Of a DNA stretch of 64,000 bases, positions 8,582 to 17,353 are shown in pieces. Source of the stretch: Actinacidiphila sp965342175 (GTDB lineage: Bacteria; Actinomycetota; Actinomycetes; Streptomycetales; Streptomycetaceae). A program made the translations under genes and the position numbers. Under the pieces are notes generated by a model. The model saw only the letters and a list, made by a program, of their open reading frames with translations. It was not told the origin of the DNA and searched no databases. The stretch covers positions 1-64,000 of the forward strand of contig NZ_CBDRBL010000032.1 in NCBI RefSeq assembly GCF_965342175.1. The letters are read 5' to 3'. How positions within the stretch are numbered: the stretch's first letter is position 1; every line of letters begins with the position of its first letter.

Positions 8582-10785
8582 GCACCGTCGAGAGCAGGCC
8601 CCTGGTCGGCGCGGGCGTCAACCGGGTCGAGGGACCGCGCAAGGTCACCGGCGCCGCCCCCTACCCCATGGATTTCAGCGTGCCCGGCCAGGCGTACGGC
8701 GCCCTGGTGCAGAGCACCGTCGCCGCGGGCCGGATCGTCCGCATGGACACCGCGGAGGCCGAAGGCTCACCAGGCGTGATCTCGGTGCTCACGCACGAGA
8801 ACGCCCCGCGGGTCGGCACCGGCCCCACGACGGTGCTGGGCGAGGCCCCGCCCGCCCCGCTGCGCGACGACCGGGTGATCCACCACGGGCAGCACATCGC
8901 CTTCGTGGTGGCCGAGACGCCGGAACAGGCCGCCGCCGCGGCACGGCTGGTGCACGCGGAGTACGAGGCCACCGAGCCGCTGCTGGACCTGCAGGACCCG
9001 CGGGCGCAGCACCTGGTGGACCCGTGGGAGATGGACCACTCGCGGGGCGACGCAGGCGCCGCTCTGGAGACCGCCGACGTCGTCGTGCGCGGTACGTACG
9101 TCACGGCCGACAACACCAACAACCCGCTCGGGCTCTTCGCCACGCTGGCCGCGTGGGAGGAGGACACCCTCACCGTCCACGACACCAGCCAGTGGCCGTC
9201 GATGGTGCGCACCACCCTAGCCATGGTCTTCGGTATCCCCGAGAGCTCGGTGCGCGTACTCGTGCCCTATGTGGGCGGCGGCTTCGGCGCCGGACTGCGG
9301 GCGTGGCCGCACGTGATCCTCACCGCCATGGCGGCCCGCGCCGCCAAGCGCCCGGTGAAGCTCGTGCTGACCCGGCCGCAGATGTTCACCTCCGTCGGGC
9401 ACCGTCCGAGCGGGGTCCAGTGGATCGGCGTGGGCGCGTCGCGCGACGGCGAACTGGTCGCCCTCGACCACCGCAGCCTCAGCTCGCTCAGCATGGAGGA
9501 CAACGACTTCGAGCCGTTCTCCCACGGCACCTCCTACGCCTACCGGTGTCCGAACGTGATCACCCGGGACGAGCAGGCCAAGCTCAACATCGCGGTGCCG
9601 ACGTCGATGCGCGCCCCCGCGGAGGCGCAGGGCAGCTTCGCGCTGGAGTCGGCCCTCGACGAGCTGGCGTACGCCTTGCGCATGGACCCGCTCGAACTGC
9701 GGATCCGCAACCACACCGAGGTCGACCCGCGCAACGGGCTGCCCTGGTCCAGCAAGGCGCTCCTGGAGTGCTACGAGGCCGGCGCGCGGCGCTTCGGCTG
9801 GTCGGAGCGGAACCCGGAGCCGCGGTCCATGCGCGAGGGGAACTGGCTCGTCGGCTACGGCATGGCGAGCGCGATGTTCCCGTACTTCGCCACGCCGTGC
9901 ATGGCCGAGGCCACTGTCAACCGCGACGGCAGCGCGTTCGTGCGCAGTGCGGCGACCGACATCGGCACCGGCACGTACACCGTGATGGCGCAGCTGTCCG
10001 CCCAGGAACTGGGCCTGCCCCTGGAGAAGGTCCGCTTCGACCTGGGGGACTCCGACATGCCCGACTCGATGATGGCGGGCGGCTCAGGGCTGACCGGCGC
10101 GCTCGGCAACGCCGTGCACGACGCCTGCCGCAGGCTGATGGGGCTGTTCGCGGACCTGGCGCGAGGGGACGCCGACTCCCCGCTGCGGGGCGCCTCCCCC
10201 GCGGACGTCGAGGTCTCCGGGGGCCGGGTCCACCTCGTCGGCCGCCCGGACCGCGGGGAGTCGTACGCCGACATCCTGTCCCGGCACGAGATTCCCCAGC
10301 TCACGGCGACCGGCAGCAGCACGCCCCCGGACCCGGACGAGATCGGCATGTCCTTGGCCGGGGCCTACGGCGCGAAGTTCGTGGAGGTGCGCGTCGACGC
10401 CGACCTCGGGATCGTCCGGGTCGCCCGGGTGGTGTCCGCGATCGACGGTGGCCGCATCGTCAACGAGAAGACGGCGAGGAGCCAGATCATCGGCGGGACG
10501 GTCGGCGGGATCGGCATGGCCCTGTTCGAGGACACCGTCACCGATCCGCGTACCGGGCGCATCGCCAACGGGACGTTCGGCGACTATCTCGTCGCCGTGA
10601 ACGCCGACATCCCCGAGCTGGACGTGATTTTCGTCGGCGAACCCGACCGCGGCACGCCGACCGGCACCAAGGGTGTCGGCGAGGTCGGCCTGGTCGGCAT
10701 CGCACCCGCCATCGCCAATGCCGTCCACCACGCCACCGGGAGGCGCGTGCGCGACCTGCCGATCACCCTCGACAACCTGCTCTGA
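8578..10785 (+). CDS. Molybdenum hydroxylase large (molybdopterin) subunit
   Basis: A 735-residue catalytic subunit that starts at an ATG overlapping the previous stop (ATGA). It carries the Mo-cofactor loops GGGFGAGLRAWPH and TSMRAPAEAQGSFALE, and the GVGEVGLVG motif near the C terminus, whose Glu (about 702) is the family's catalytic base. It is homologous to PaoC/XdhB-type subunits and would assemble with the two preceding products as an (alpha-beta-gamma) complex carrying molybdopterin. No dedicated XdhC-like maturation gene is adjacent. A hairpin at 10791-10821 follows immediately. Confidence 0.93.
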   Translation: MSTVESRPLVGAGVNRVEGPRKVTGAAPYPMDFSVPGQAYGALVQSTVAAGRIVRMDTAEAEGSPGVISVLTHENAPRVGTGPTTVLGEAPPAPLRDDRVIHHGQHIAFVVAETPEQAAAAARLVHAEYEATEPLLDLQDPRAQHLVDPWEMDHSRGDAGAALETADVVVRGTYVTADNTNNPLGLFATLAAWEEDTLTVHDTSQWPSMVRTTLAMVFGIPESSVRVLVPYVGGGFGAGLRAWPHVILTAMAARAAKRPVKLVLTRPQMFTSVGHRPSGVQWIGVGASRDGELVALDHRSLSSLSMEDNDFEPFSHGTSYAYRCPNVITRDEQAKLNIAVPTSMRAPAEAQGSFALESALDELAYALRMDPLELRIRNHTEVDPRNGLPWSSKALLECYEAGARRFGWSERNPEPRSMREGNWLVGYGMASAMFPYFATPCMAEATVNRDGSAFVRSAATDIGTGTYTVMAQLSAQELGLPLEKVRFDLGDSDMPDSMMAGGSGLTGALGNAVHDACRRLMGLFADLARGDADSPLRGASPADVEVSGGRVHLVGRPDRGESYADILSRHEIPQLTATGSSTPPDPDEIGMSLAGAYGAKFVEVRVDADLGIVRVARVVSAIDGGRIVNEKTARSQIIGGTVGGIGMALFEDTVTDPRTGRIANGTFGDYLVAVNADIPELDVIFVGEPDRGTPTGTKGVGEVGLVGIAPAIANAVHHATGRRVRDLPITLDNLL

Positions 10786-10790
10786 CCGGC

Positions 10791-10821
10791 GCGGCACGCC
10801 GTCGTCGGCACGGCATGCCGC
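10791..10821 (+). terminator. Hairpin after the molybdenum hydroxylase operon
   Basis: A 12-bp inverted repeat with one mismatch: GCGGCACGCCGT at 10791-10802 and ACGGCATGCCGC at 10810-10821, with a 7-nt loop. It begins 5 bp after the operon's stop codon. It would separate the operon from the HAD phosphatase gene that starts at 10925 on the same strand. Confidence 0.6.
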
Positions 10822-10924
10822 GGCCGGGATCATCGGGGACCGCCGGAGGCGTTCCCGTCCGCGGCGGCCTGCTCACCCCGACGGCCGGACGACGCCGTGG
10901 ACGCCGGCTTGGCATGCTGGGGGC

Positions 10925-11629
10925 ATGACGCTCCCCGCGGTGATATTCGACCTCGACGGCACCCTTGTGGACAGCGAGCCGCACTACTTCGAGGCGGGCC
11001 GGCGGCTGCTGGCGTCGCACGGCGTGCACGACTACACATGGGAGCAGCACCGGCGCTTCATCGGCATCGGCACCAAGGAGACGCTGGAGGTCCTGCGCGA
11101 GGAGTACGGCCTGTCGGCGCCCGTCCAGGAGCTGCTGGACGGCAAGAACCGGATCTACCTGGAGCTCGCCCGCGGGGCCACCGACGTGTTCCCGCGGATG
11201 CGGGCGTTCGTCGAGTTGCTGGCGAAGGCGGGGCACCCCATGGCGGTGGCCTCGGGATCCTCCCGGGAGGCGATCCGGGCGGTGCTGGCCGGCACCGGGC
11301 TCGACGTCCGGTTGCCGACCGTGGTGTCGGCGGAGGAGGTGGAGCACGGCAAGCCCGCCCCGGACGTCTTCCTGGAGGCGGCGCGGCGGCTCGGCGTCGA
11401 CCCGGCGGACTGCGTGGTCGTCGAGGACGCGCCGCCCGGCGCCCAGGCCGCGCACCGGGCGGGGATGCGGTGCGTCGCCGTCCCTTACCTTGCGGCGCAG
11501 GCTGACGACCCCGCCTTCGCGACAGCCGGCCTGCTGGTGCGCGGAGGGCAGGACGCCTTCGACGCCCGGGGGGTCATGGACTGGCTGACGGCCCGGCAGA
11601 CCGGCGGACGGGCAGCCGGCCGGGACTGA
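10925..11629 (+). CDS. HAD-family phosphatase, beta-phosphoglucomutase-like
   Basis: A 234-residue HAD subfamily IA hydrolase starting at the ATG at 10925. Motif I is FDLDGTLVDSEPHYFE (nucleophile Asp9, acid/base Asp11), motif II VASGSSREAI, motif III HGKPAPDVFLEAA with the conserved Lys, and motif IV VVVEDAPPGAQAA. The helical cap (about 16-90) is of the beta-PGM/GS1 type, so it acts on small phosphorylated compounds such as sugar phosphates. It is not obviously in an operon. Confidence 0.9.
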   Translation: MTLPAVIFDLDGTLVDSEPHYFEAGRRLLASHGVHDYTWEQHRRFIGIGTKETLEVLREEYGLSAPVQELLDGKNRIYLELARGATDVFPRMRAFVELLAKAGHPMAVASGSSREAIRAVLAGTGLDVRLPTVVSAEEVEHGKPAPDVFLEAARRLGVDPADCVVVEDAPPGAQAAHRAGMRCVAVPYLAAQADDPAFATAGLLVRGGQDAFDARGVMDWLTARQTGGRAAGRD

Positions 11630-11720
11630 CCGGCACGCAGGGCCGCCATGTCCGGCCGGTAGCGCTCGCCGGTCGTCGTTCGGCCGGGACGTGGGAGCCG
11701 AGGGGCCTCAGCAGCGGAAA

Positions 11721-11760
11721 CACAGCCGGACCTGACACGGAGGTCGTCGCGGTTGGTGGC
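11721..11760 (-). pseudogene. Relic of a second yjbQ 3' end
   Basis: This short segment resembles 11921-11960, the 3' end of the yjbQ-type gene 200 bp away. It shares two exact blocks of 12 and 13 bases, CAGCCGGACCTG and GTCGCGGTTGGTG, in the same order and spacing. On the minus strand it would read ATNRDDLR-VRSG against DTNRDNPRRQVRLS in the intact gene. No open frame extends from it. It looks like the remains of a partial duplication in the 277-bp gap between convergent genes. Confidence 0.45.
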
Positions 11761-11906
11761 CGCCGAACTCCGTCAAGACAACCAACAGCATCGCCGGGCC
11801 TCACCCCGAAGCGCCGTCCTGGTGCGGGCTCCATGAGGCGCTTGTGATGTGAGATGCCGCGACGTCGCCTTCCCTGACGGCGCGGCACCTCCCACCGGCT
11901 ACTTGG

Positions 11907-12329
11907 TCAGCCGAGGAAGCTCAGCCGGACCTGGCGCCGGGGGTTGTCGCGGTTGGTGTCGACCAGGACGACGGACTGCCATGTGCCGAGTTCCAGCCGG
12001 CCGCCGACCACCGGGAGGGTGGCGTGCGGCGGGACGAGGGCGGGCAGCACATGGTCCCGGCCGTGACCGGGGCTGCCGTGCCGGTGGCGCCAGCGGTCGT
12101 CGGCGGGCAGCAGGTCGCGGAGCGCGGCCAGCAGGTCGTCGTCGCTGCCCGCGCCGGTCTCGAGGACGGCGATCCCCGCGGTGGCGTGCGGGACGAACAC
12201 ATTGAGCAGCCCGTCGCGTCCGCGGGCGACGCCGTCGAGGAAGTCGGCGCAGGCGCCGGTGAGGTCGTGGACCGTCTCGCGGCTGCCGGTGGTGACATCA
12301 ATGGTGCGGGTGGAGAAAGCGTCGGCCAT
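11907..12329 (-). CDS. YjbQ/UPF0047 family protein
   Basis: A 140-residue YjbQ-family protein. The family hallmarks are FVPHATAGIAVLE (near 46-58), HGRDHVLPAL, and the C-terminal half with LGTWQSVVLVDTNRDNPRR. Some members have weak thiamin-phosphate synthase activity in vitro, but the physiological role is unclear. The conserved histidines and the GTWQ motif are all present, so it is probably functional. The ATG at 12329 was chosen over an in-frame GTG at 12347 because the family starts near FSTRTIDV; neither has a strong ribosome binding site. It is convergent with the HAD gene. Confidence 0.85.
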   Translation of the reverse strand: MADAFSTRTIDVTTGSRETVHDLTGACADFLDGVARGRDGLLNVFVPHATAGIAVLETGAGSDDDLLAALRDLLPADDRWRHRHGSPGHGRDHVLPALVPPHATLPVVGGRLELGTWQSVVLVDTNRDNPRRQVRLSFLG

Positions 12330-12966
12330 GTGACCATGGTGGCCCACGCGGCGGTGCCGCGCGTGCCGGGGTCAGGGGGTCGGCGACGGGCGTTCCAATG
12401 GCGGAGACGCCGTTGACGCCGTGACGCCGCTCGGGCGGCCTGGCTACCGTCGTGCACACGTCGCGTCCCGTTCTGTTCACCACGCGCGGTCACATCGACC
12501 TGCGGCGAGTGGCCTCCGCCCCCTGTCGCCGCGGCTGCTGACGCTTCCCCGCCCTGTCGCGCGCCCTTCTTCCTCCGCGCGCTTCTCCGCACCTTGGTGC
12601 GCCCTTCCGCACCGGCCCCCGTACGCTCTTGACGAGTCGTAGCGCCCATACCTGGGCTGGCCCGTCCGGTTCCGCGTACCGACGGGCGTGCGCGGACGCT
12701 CGCCGCCTCCCCTACGTGGCTCCTCCCATGGGCATCAGCAAAGCGGCCGGGCATCTCTCCGGCACCTGTCGAGGTCCCGGCCGGACGTCGTGCATCATGC
12801 CCGAACTGGCCGCCGGGGGCTGCTCGATCGGGCGCCGGCCGCGCGCGTTCCCCGGGCGACCAGCCGTCCGGCGTCCGCAGAGAGCGGGGCGCCGCTACTG
12901 CTCTCCAGGGGCGGCTGAACGCGCCGGGCGACGAACGGCCGTCCTGACCCGGGCAGCCGACACCGA
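12330..12966. other. Gene-free stretch before the DasR-box promoter
   Basis: About 640 bp with no supported coding region on either strand. Open frames present are short, rich in Arg/Pro/Ser and mutually overlapping. The length suggests decayed sequence, which fits the neighbouring GH3 remnant and the yjbQ relic. Confidence 0.5.
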
Positions 12967-12982
12967 ATTGGTCTGGACCATT
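12967..12982. promoter_or_regulatory. DasR-type operator (dre)
   Basis: ATTGGTCTGGACCATT matches the DasR responsive element consensus A-S-TGGTCTAGACCA-S-T in the inner TGGTC/GACCA arms, differing at the two outer S positions and one central base. DasR represses N-acetylglucosamine and chitin genes in streptomycetes and releases DNA on binding GlcN-6-P. The site overlaps the predicted -35 box of the GH3-like gene, as expected for repression. Confidence 0.75.
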
Positions 12983-13002
12983 AGCCTCCTTCGGGATAGG
13001 GT
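12974..13002 (+). promoter_or_regulatory. Predicted promoter of the GH3-like gene
   Basis: TAGGGT at 12997-13002 fits the streptomycete -10 pattern. TGGACC at 12974-12979 lies 17 bp upstream as a weak -35. The GTG start of the downstream gene is 37 bp further on, with an AGAGGGGG ribosome binding site in between. Confidence 0.55.
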
Positions 13003-13038
13003 CGGCAGCGCCCGCTGGAGCGCCAGAGGGGGACCCAC

Positions 13039-13494
13039 GTGTACGCACCGCACCGTGTCGCCGCCTTGGTCGACGCCTGCCTGCTGCCCGTCGGCCGGAC
13101 CCGCAGACCGCCGCAATGGCTCCGGCGCGCACTGGAGCGGGCCGGGGCGGTCACCATCGGCGTCGCGGCCGCCCTCAGCGGGCCCACGGCCACCGAGCTG
13201 CTGCGGGAGGAGTACGGCGACGTCACGGTCGTGATCAGCGAGCCACTCGACACGGACGAGGTCGTCGAGGGCTGGGGCGTGCCCGGCGCGGCCGTCCTGG
13301 CCTGGCTCTCGGGCGTCGACCTGCTCCAGCTCGGACCCGGCTGCGGGGAGGGAGTCCAGGAGGCCATCCGTACCGCGGCCGCCCGCGCGGTCGCCGACGG
13401 CGACCTGCCGCTGTCCCGCCTGGAGGAGGCCGCCGCGCGCGTGGCCCGGCTGCGCGGCGAGGCGTCCTCGGGAAGCTTCCGCGAACGCGCGTAG
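13039..13494 (+). pseudogene. GH3 beta-N-acetylhexosaminidase reduced to its two ends
   Basis: A 151-residue open frame. Residues 8-40 (LVDACLLPVGRTRRPPQWLR...) resemble the opening of actinobacterial GH3 beta-N-acetylglucosaminidases, where the enzyme reads LLPGF-G-T-P-WLRR. Residues 50-145 resemble the end of the GH3 barrel: ELLREEYGDVTVVISEPL, GVPGAAVLAWLSGVDLLQLG and the closing helix LSRLEEAAARVARL. Roughly the central 200-250 residues of the barrel are absent, and the usual SD-D/A-L motif reads SEPL, so it cannot be an active glycosidase. The frame is intact with a good ribosome binding site and DasR box, so it may still be expressed. It ends 12 bp before an oxidoreductase gene. Confidence 0.6.
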
Positions 13495-13505
13495 TTGCTC
13501 TGGTC

Positions 13506-14627
13506 GTGAACCATGTGGACGTGGATGTCGCCGTCATCGGGGCCGGGCAGGCCGGGCTGTCCGGGGCCTACTTCCTGCGTAGGGCCGGGCTGCGGCCCGA
13601 GGAGGACTTCGTCGTCCTCGACCACTCCCCTGGTCCCGGCGGCGCCTGGCAGTTCCGCTGGCCGACGCTGACGTACGGCAGGGCGCACGGGGTGCACTCG
13701 CTGCCCGGCATGGCACTGGAGGGCGCCGACCCCGACCGGCCGTCCGCCGAGGTCGTCGCCGAGTACTTCGACCGCTACGAGCGCACCTTCGACCTGCGGG
13801 TGCACCGTCCGGTCGACGTCTCCGCCGTCCACGAGGGCCCGCGCGGGCGGCTGATCGTCGAGTCCGGAGCCGGCAGTTGGGCGGCCCGCGCACTGATCAA
13901 CGCCACCGGGACCTGGGACCGGCCCTTCGTGCCCCGCTACCCGGGCCAGGAGACCTTCCGCGGCCGCCAGCTGCACACGGCGGGATACCGCGGGAGGGAG
14001 GAGTTCGCCGGGAAGCACGTCGTCGTCGTCGGCGGCGGCACCTCCGCCGTCCAACTTCTGATGGAGCTCCACGAACCGGGCGGCGCGGCAGCGACGACCT
14101 GGGTCACCCGGCGGCCCCCGGTCTACCGCGGCGGCCCCTTCGGGCAGGAGCAGGGGCGAGCCGCGGTCGCGCTGGTCGAGGAGCGCGTCAGGCGCGGTCT
14201 GCCGCCGCAGAGCGTCGTCAGCGTGACGGGACTTCCCATGACCGAGGCGATGGAGCGCGCCCGTGAGCGCGGCGTCCTCGAACGCCTCCCCATGTTCGAG
14301 CGGATCACCCAGGACGGCGTGAGCTGGGCGGACGGCCGGCACGTCTCGGCCGACGCCATTCTGTGGGCCACCGGCTTCCGGGCGGCGCTCGACCACCTCG
14401 CCCCGCTGCGCCTGCGCGGGCCCGGCGGCGGCATCCGGCTGCAGGGGCTCACCCAGGTCGCCGCCGACCCCCGTGTCCGTCTCATCGGTTACGGCCCCTC
14501 CGCGAGCACGATCGGCGCCAACCGGGCCGGCCGCAGCGCGGTCCGTGAGATCCGCGCCTATCTGCGCGGACTCGACCGGGCTCCGGGCGGGGTCCCGGAG
14601 CCGGAGCCGGCGGCCGCCGCTTGCTGA
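13506..14627 (+). CDS. FAD/NAD(P)-dependent oxidoreductase, monooxygenase-like
   Basis: A 373-residue flavoprotein with two Rossmann motifs: the FAD-binding VAVIGAGQAGLSGAYFLRRAG near residue 8, and the NAD(P)-binding VVVVGGGTSAVQLLMEL near 173. The ILWATGF motif near 284 is typical of flavin-containing monooxygenases and related thioredoxin-reductase-like enzymes. Substrate unknown. The GTG at 13506 lies 12 bp after the stop of the GH3 remnant and has no clear ribosome binding site, suggesting translational coupling. It would then come under the DasR-type promoter. Confidence 0.85.
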   Translation: MNHVDVDVAVIGAGQAGLSGAYFLRRAGLRPEEDFVVLDHSPGPGGAWQFRWPTLTYGRAHGVHSLPGMALEGADPDRPSAEVVAEYFDRYERTFDLRVHRPVDVSAVHEGPRGRLIVESGAGSWAARALINATGTWDRPFVPRYPGQETFRGRQLHTAGYRGREEFAGKHVVVVGGGTSAVQLLMELHEPGGAAATTWVTRRPPVYRGGPFGQEQGRAAVALVEERVRRGLPPQSVVSVTGLPMTEAMERARERGVLERLPMFERITQDGVSWADGRHVSADAILWATGFRAALDHLAPLRLRGPGGGIRLQGLTQVAADPRVRLIGYGPSASTIGANRAGRSAVREIRAYLRGLDRAPGGVPEPEPAAAAC

Positions 14628-14825
14628 GCCCGGGACCGGCTCTCGGCGCCGCGCGAGGTGGCGGCGGCCTCTCCGTGGAGGGGGCGCCCGGCATGGGCCG
14701 GACCTACGGCGGCGCACTCCTCGGCGACGCCCCGCGCCCTCGACCGGCGCAGAGCACACGGGCCCCGGCGGATCGGCCGGCCCCGGCCCGTGACGCTGCC
14801 GGACACGGCGCGCTGCGCCGAAGGC

Positions 14826-15860
14826 TCAGCGCGCGGTCCGGGCGCCCCTTCCGAGGGTGGAGGCGCGTACGACGAGTTCGGGCTGGAAGACGATGCGCCG
14901 GTGCTCGTGCTCCTCGGCCGCCTCCCCGGTCTCCTCGATGAGCAGGTCCGCCGCGGCCCGGCCCATCCGGTACGCCGGCTGCCGCACGGAGGTGAGCGGC
15001 ACCGCGGCCGCCGCCGCGAACTCGATGTCGTCGTAGCCGACCAGCGCGATCTCCTCGGGAACCGCGATGCCCGCGGCATAGAGGGCCTGCAGCACGCCGA
15101 GAGCGAGCAGGTCGTTGGCGCAGAAGACCGCGGTCGGGCGGTTGGCCATCCCCAACAGGCGGGCGCCGGCATCGCGTCCTGAGGGGACGTCGAGCCGCTC
15201 GGCCTCGATGTGCGCCAGGGACTCGGCGGGGAGGCCCGCGGCGGCGAGCGCGTCCAGGGCACCGGCGCGCCGGTCCTGGCACTGGGCGAGATGCATCGGA
15301 CCACTCACGTAGACGATGCGTTCGTGGCCGCGCTCGATGAGGTGGTCGACCGCGAGCCGGCCGCCCTCGACGTCGTCCACGGACACCGAGCAGGCCTCCG
15401 CGCTCGGCACGACGCGGTCCACGAAGACGAAGGGGATGTTGTGCCGCCGGAAGGAGGAGATGTTCCGGCCGCTGGTGTCCGCGGGCGTCACAAGGACGCC
15501 GCGCACCCGCTGCTCGGCGAAGAGCCCCAGGTAGTCGGCCTCCTCCGCCGGGCTCTCACCGCTGTTGCAGAGCATCACGCCGAGCCCCGCCTCCCGGGCG
15601 GCCCGCTCGGCCCCCGAGGCGACGTCCACGAAGAAGGGGTTGGCCATGTCGAGAACGAGCAACGCGATGATCCTGCTGCGGCCCGCTCGCAGCTGCCGGG
15701 CGGACTCGCTGCGTACATAGCCGAGTTGCTCGATGACCGACAGCACACGGGCCCGTGTGTCCTCGGAGACCATGTCGGGCCGGTTGATCACGTTCGACAC
15801 CGTGCCGACCGAGACGCCCGCCTGCCGGGCGACGTCCTTGATCCCCACCATCCGTGTCAC
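14826..15860 (-). CDS. LacI-family transcriptional regulator
   Basis: A 344-residue LacI regulator with a GTG start behind AGGAGGT. The helix-turn-helix and hinge are textbook (IKDVARQAGVSVGTVSNVIN, then GYVRSESARQLRAG), followed by a periplasmic-binding-protein-like sensor domain with FVDRVVPSAEA and VGYDDIEFAAAAAVPLTSV. It lies on the same strand as rhaM and is the obvious candidate to bind the TGAAA-N2-TTTCA operator at 16430-16441, controlling rhaM and perhaps lutABC. The effector is probably L-rhamnose or a catabolite, inferred from context. Confidence 0.92.
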   Translation of the reverse strand: MTRMVGIKDVARQAGVSVGTVSNVINRPDMVSEDTRARVLSVIEQLGYVRSESARQLRAGRSRIIALLVLDMANPFFVDVASGAERAAREAGLGVMLCNSGESPAEEADYLGLFAEQRVRGVLVTPADTSGRNISSFRRHNIPFVFVDRVVPSAEACSVSVDDVEGGRLAVDHLIERGHERIVYVSGPMHLAQCQDRRAGALDALAAAGLPAESLAHIEAERLDVPSGRDAGARLLGMANRPTAVFCANDLLALGVLQALYAAGIAVPEEIALVGYDDIEFAAAAAVPLTSVRQPAYRMGRAAADLLIEETGEAAEEHEHRRIVFQPELVVRASTLGRGARTAR

Positions 15861-16080
15861 GAGTTCCGCCCTACCTCCTGCCGCCCGCCCGCCGCAGGCC
15901 TGAGAAGACATGCTACGCACAGGAGGACGGCGCGGGGGCACACTGTGTTCCAAGGACCTGAGGACGGGAGCCGGGTCCGCTCTGGCGGAACAGTGCGATC
16001 GGCTCGGTAACGGACGGCCGGGAGGCGGGTCGGCGGCTTCCGGGGCGGGGCTGCGTCCCCTTACGGGCAGGGCGGCCCCG

Positions 16081-16401
16081 TCAGGCCAGGTGGAAGACCT
16101 CCGTGAGCGGCCGCATGGCCTCGTCCGGCCGGGACCCGTCCAGCGCCTCGAAGAAGTCCGCCATCTCCGCCTGCCAGCGGGCGTTGACCTCGGTCGCCGC
16201 CATGGTCGCCTGGGCGGCCGCGAAGTCCTCGGTCTCCAGATAGCCGACGAGCAGGCCGTCCTCGCGGAGAAAGAGCGAGTAGTTGTGCCAGCCGGCCGCC
16301 GAGAGCGCGTCCAGCATCTCGGGCCAGACGGCGGCGTGGCGCTCGCGGTACTCGGCGAGCCGGTCCTCGCGGACCTTCAACAGGAAACAGACGCGCTGCA
16401 C
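16081..16401 (-). CDS. rhaM: L-rhamnose mutarotase
   Basis: A 106-residue RhaM-family protein with a GTG start. It has the conserved KVREDRLAEYRERHAAVWPEM segment (including the active-site His and Glu region), GWHNYSLFL and LVGYLETEDF, and the dimer-forming tail WQAEMADFFEAL. It interconverts alpha- and beta-L-rhamnose, feeding the isomerase. The rest of the rhamnose pathway (isomerase, kinase or aldolase) is not in the window. It is divergent from lutABC, with a LacI-type operator 29-40 bp upstream of its start. Confidence 0.92.
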   Translation of the reverse strand: MQRVCFLLKVREDRLAEYRERHAAVWPEMLDALSAAGWHNYSLFLREDGLLVGYLETEDFAAAQATMAATEVNARWQAEMADFFEALDGSRPDEAMRPLTEVFHLA

Positions 16402-16429
16402 GGTCGGCCCTGGCCTCTCGGGTCTGATA

Positions 16430-16441
16430 TGAAAGGTTTCA
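16430..16441. promoter_or_regulatory. LacI-type operator between rhaM and lutA
   Basis: TGAAAGGTTTCA is a perfect TGAAA/TTTCA palindrome around a GG centre, the usual form of actinobacterial LacI-family operators. It lies in the 187-bp divergent region, close to rhaM (29 bp) and 148 bp from lutA. Confidence 0.7.
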
Positions 16442-16588
16442 ATCGATGGCAGGGACGTTAGGACACCCCGACATGGCTCGTCAATGGCACCCTCTGCGAC
16501 CCGCAGACATCCGATCTCTGCCCCCTGGTGCGGGGCGCATGCGGCAGTATGAGCTCACGGGTGGCCGTGCCGACCGTGAGGAGGCCCC

Positions 16589-17353
16589 ATGCGCGTAGCG
16601 CTGTTCGTCACGTGTGTGAACGACACGCTCTACCCCGAGACGGGGAAGGCCGTCGTGACCCTGCTCGAGCGGCTGGGGCTGACCGTGGACTTCCCCGCCG
16701 CGCAGACCTGCTGCGGCCAGCCGCAGTTCAACACCGGCTACCGCCACGAAACGGAGCCCCTGGTCAAGCGGTACGCCAAGGCCTTCGAGGGCTACGACTA
16801 CATCGTCACCCCCTCCGGCTCCTGCGCCGCGATGGTGCGCGACAACTACCCCCGCATCGGGGAGCGGGCCCGCGCGGAAGGGCGCGGGGACGGTCTTGCC
16901 GCCATCGCCGAGTTCGTCGTGCCGCGCACCTACGAGCTGACCGAGTTCCTCACCGATGTGCTCAAGGTGACGGATGTGGGCGCCTACTTCCCCTACCCGG
17001 TCACCTATCATCCGACCTGCCACGGCCTGAGGATGCTGGGACTGGGCCGCCGTCCGCTGGAACTGCTCAGCCATGTGAAGGGGCTGGAGCTGGTCGAGCT
17101 GCCCGGCGCGCAGGAGTGCTGCGGCTTCGGCGGCACCTTCGCCGTCAAGAACGCGGCCGTCTCCGCCGCCATGGGCGCGGACAAGGCCCGCAGCATCACC
17201 TCCACCGGCGCGCGCGCCGTGTGCACGGTGGACAACTCCTGCCTGATGCACATCGGCGGCACTCTCGCCCGACTCGGTTCCGAGGTCCGGCCGGTACACC
17301 TCGCGGAAATCCTCGCGTCGACCGAGGAACAGCCCTACGGAGGCATCCGATGA
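16589..17353 (+). CDS. lutA: L-lactate utilization Fe-S protein LutA
   Basis: A 254-residue CCG-domain protein. The two CCG motifs are TCCGQPQFNTGY (near 47) and ECCGFGGTFAVKN (near 175), with the accompanying PSGSCAAMV and DNSCLMHIGG segments that bind iron-sulfur clusters. With LutB and LutC it oxidises L-lactate to pyruvate on the membrane without a flavin LldD. GAGGAGG precedes the ATG. It overlaps lutB by ATGA. Confidence 0.94.
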   Translation: MRVALFVTCVNDTLYPETGKAVVTLLERLGLTVDFPAAQTCCGQPQFNTGYRHETEPLVKRYAKAFEGYDYIVTPSGSCAAMVRDNYPRIGERARAEGRGDGLAAIAEFVVPRTYELTEFLTDVLKVTDVGAYFPYPVTYHPTCHGLRMLGLGRRPLELLSHVKGLELVELPGAQECCGFGGTFAVKNAAVSAAMGADKARSITSTGARAVCTVDNSCLMHIGGTLARLGSEVRPVHLAEILASTEEQPYGGIR

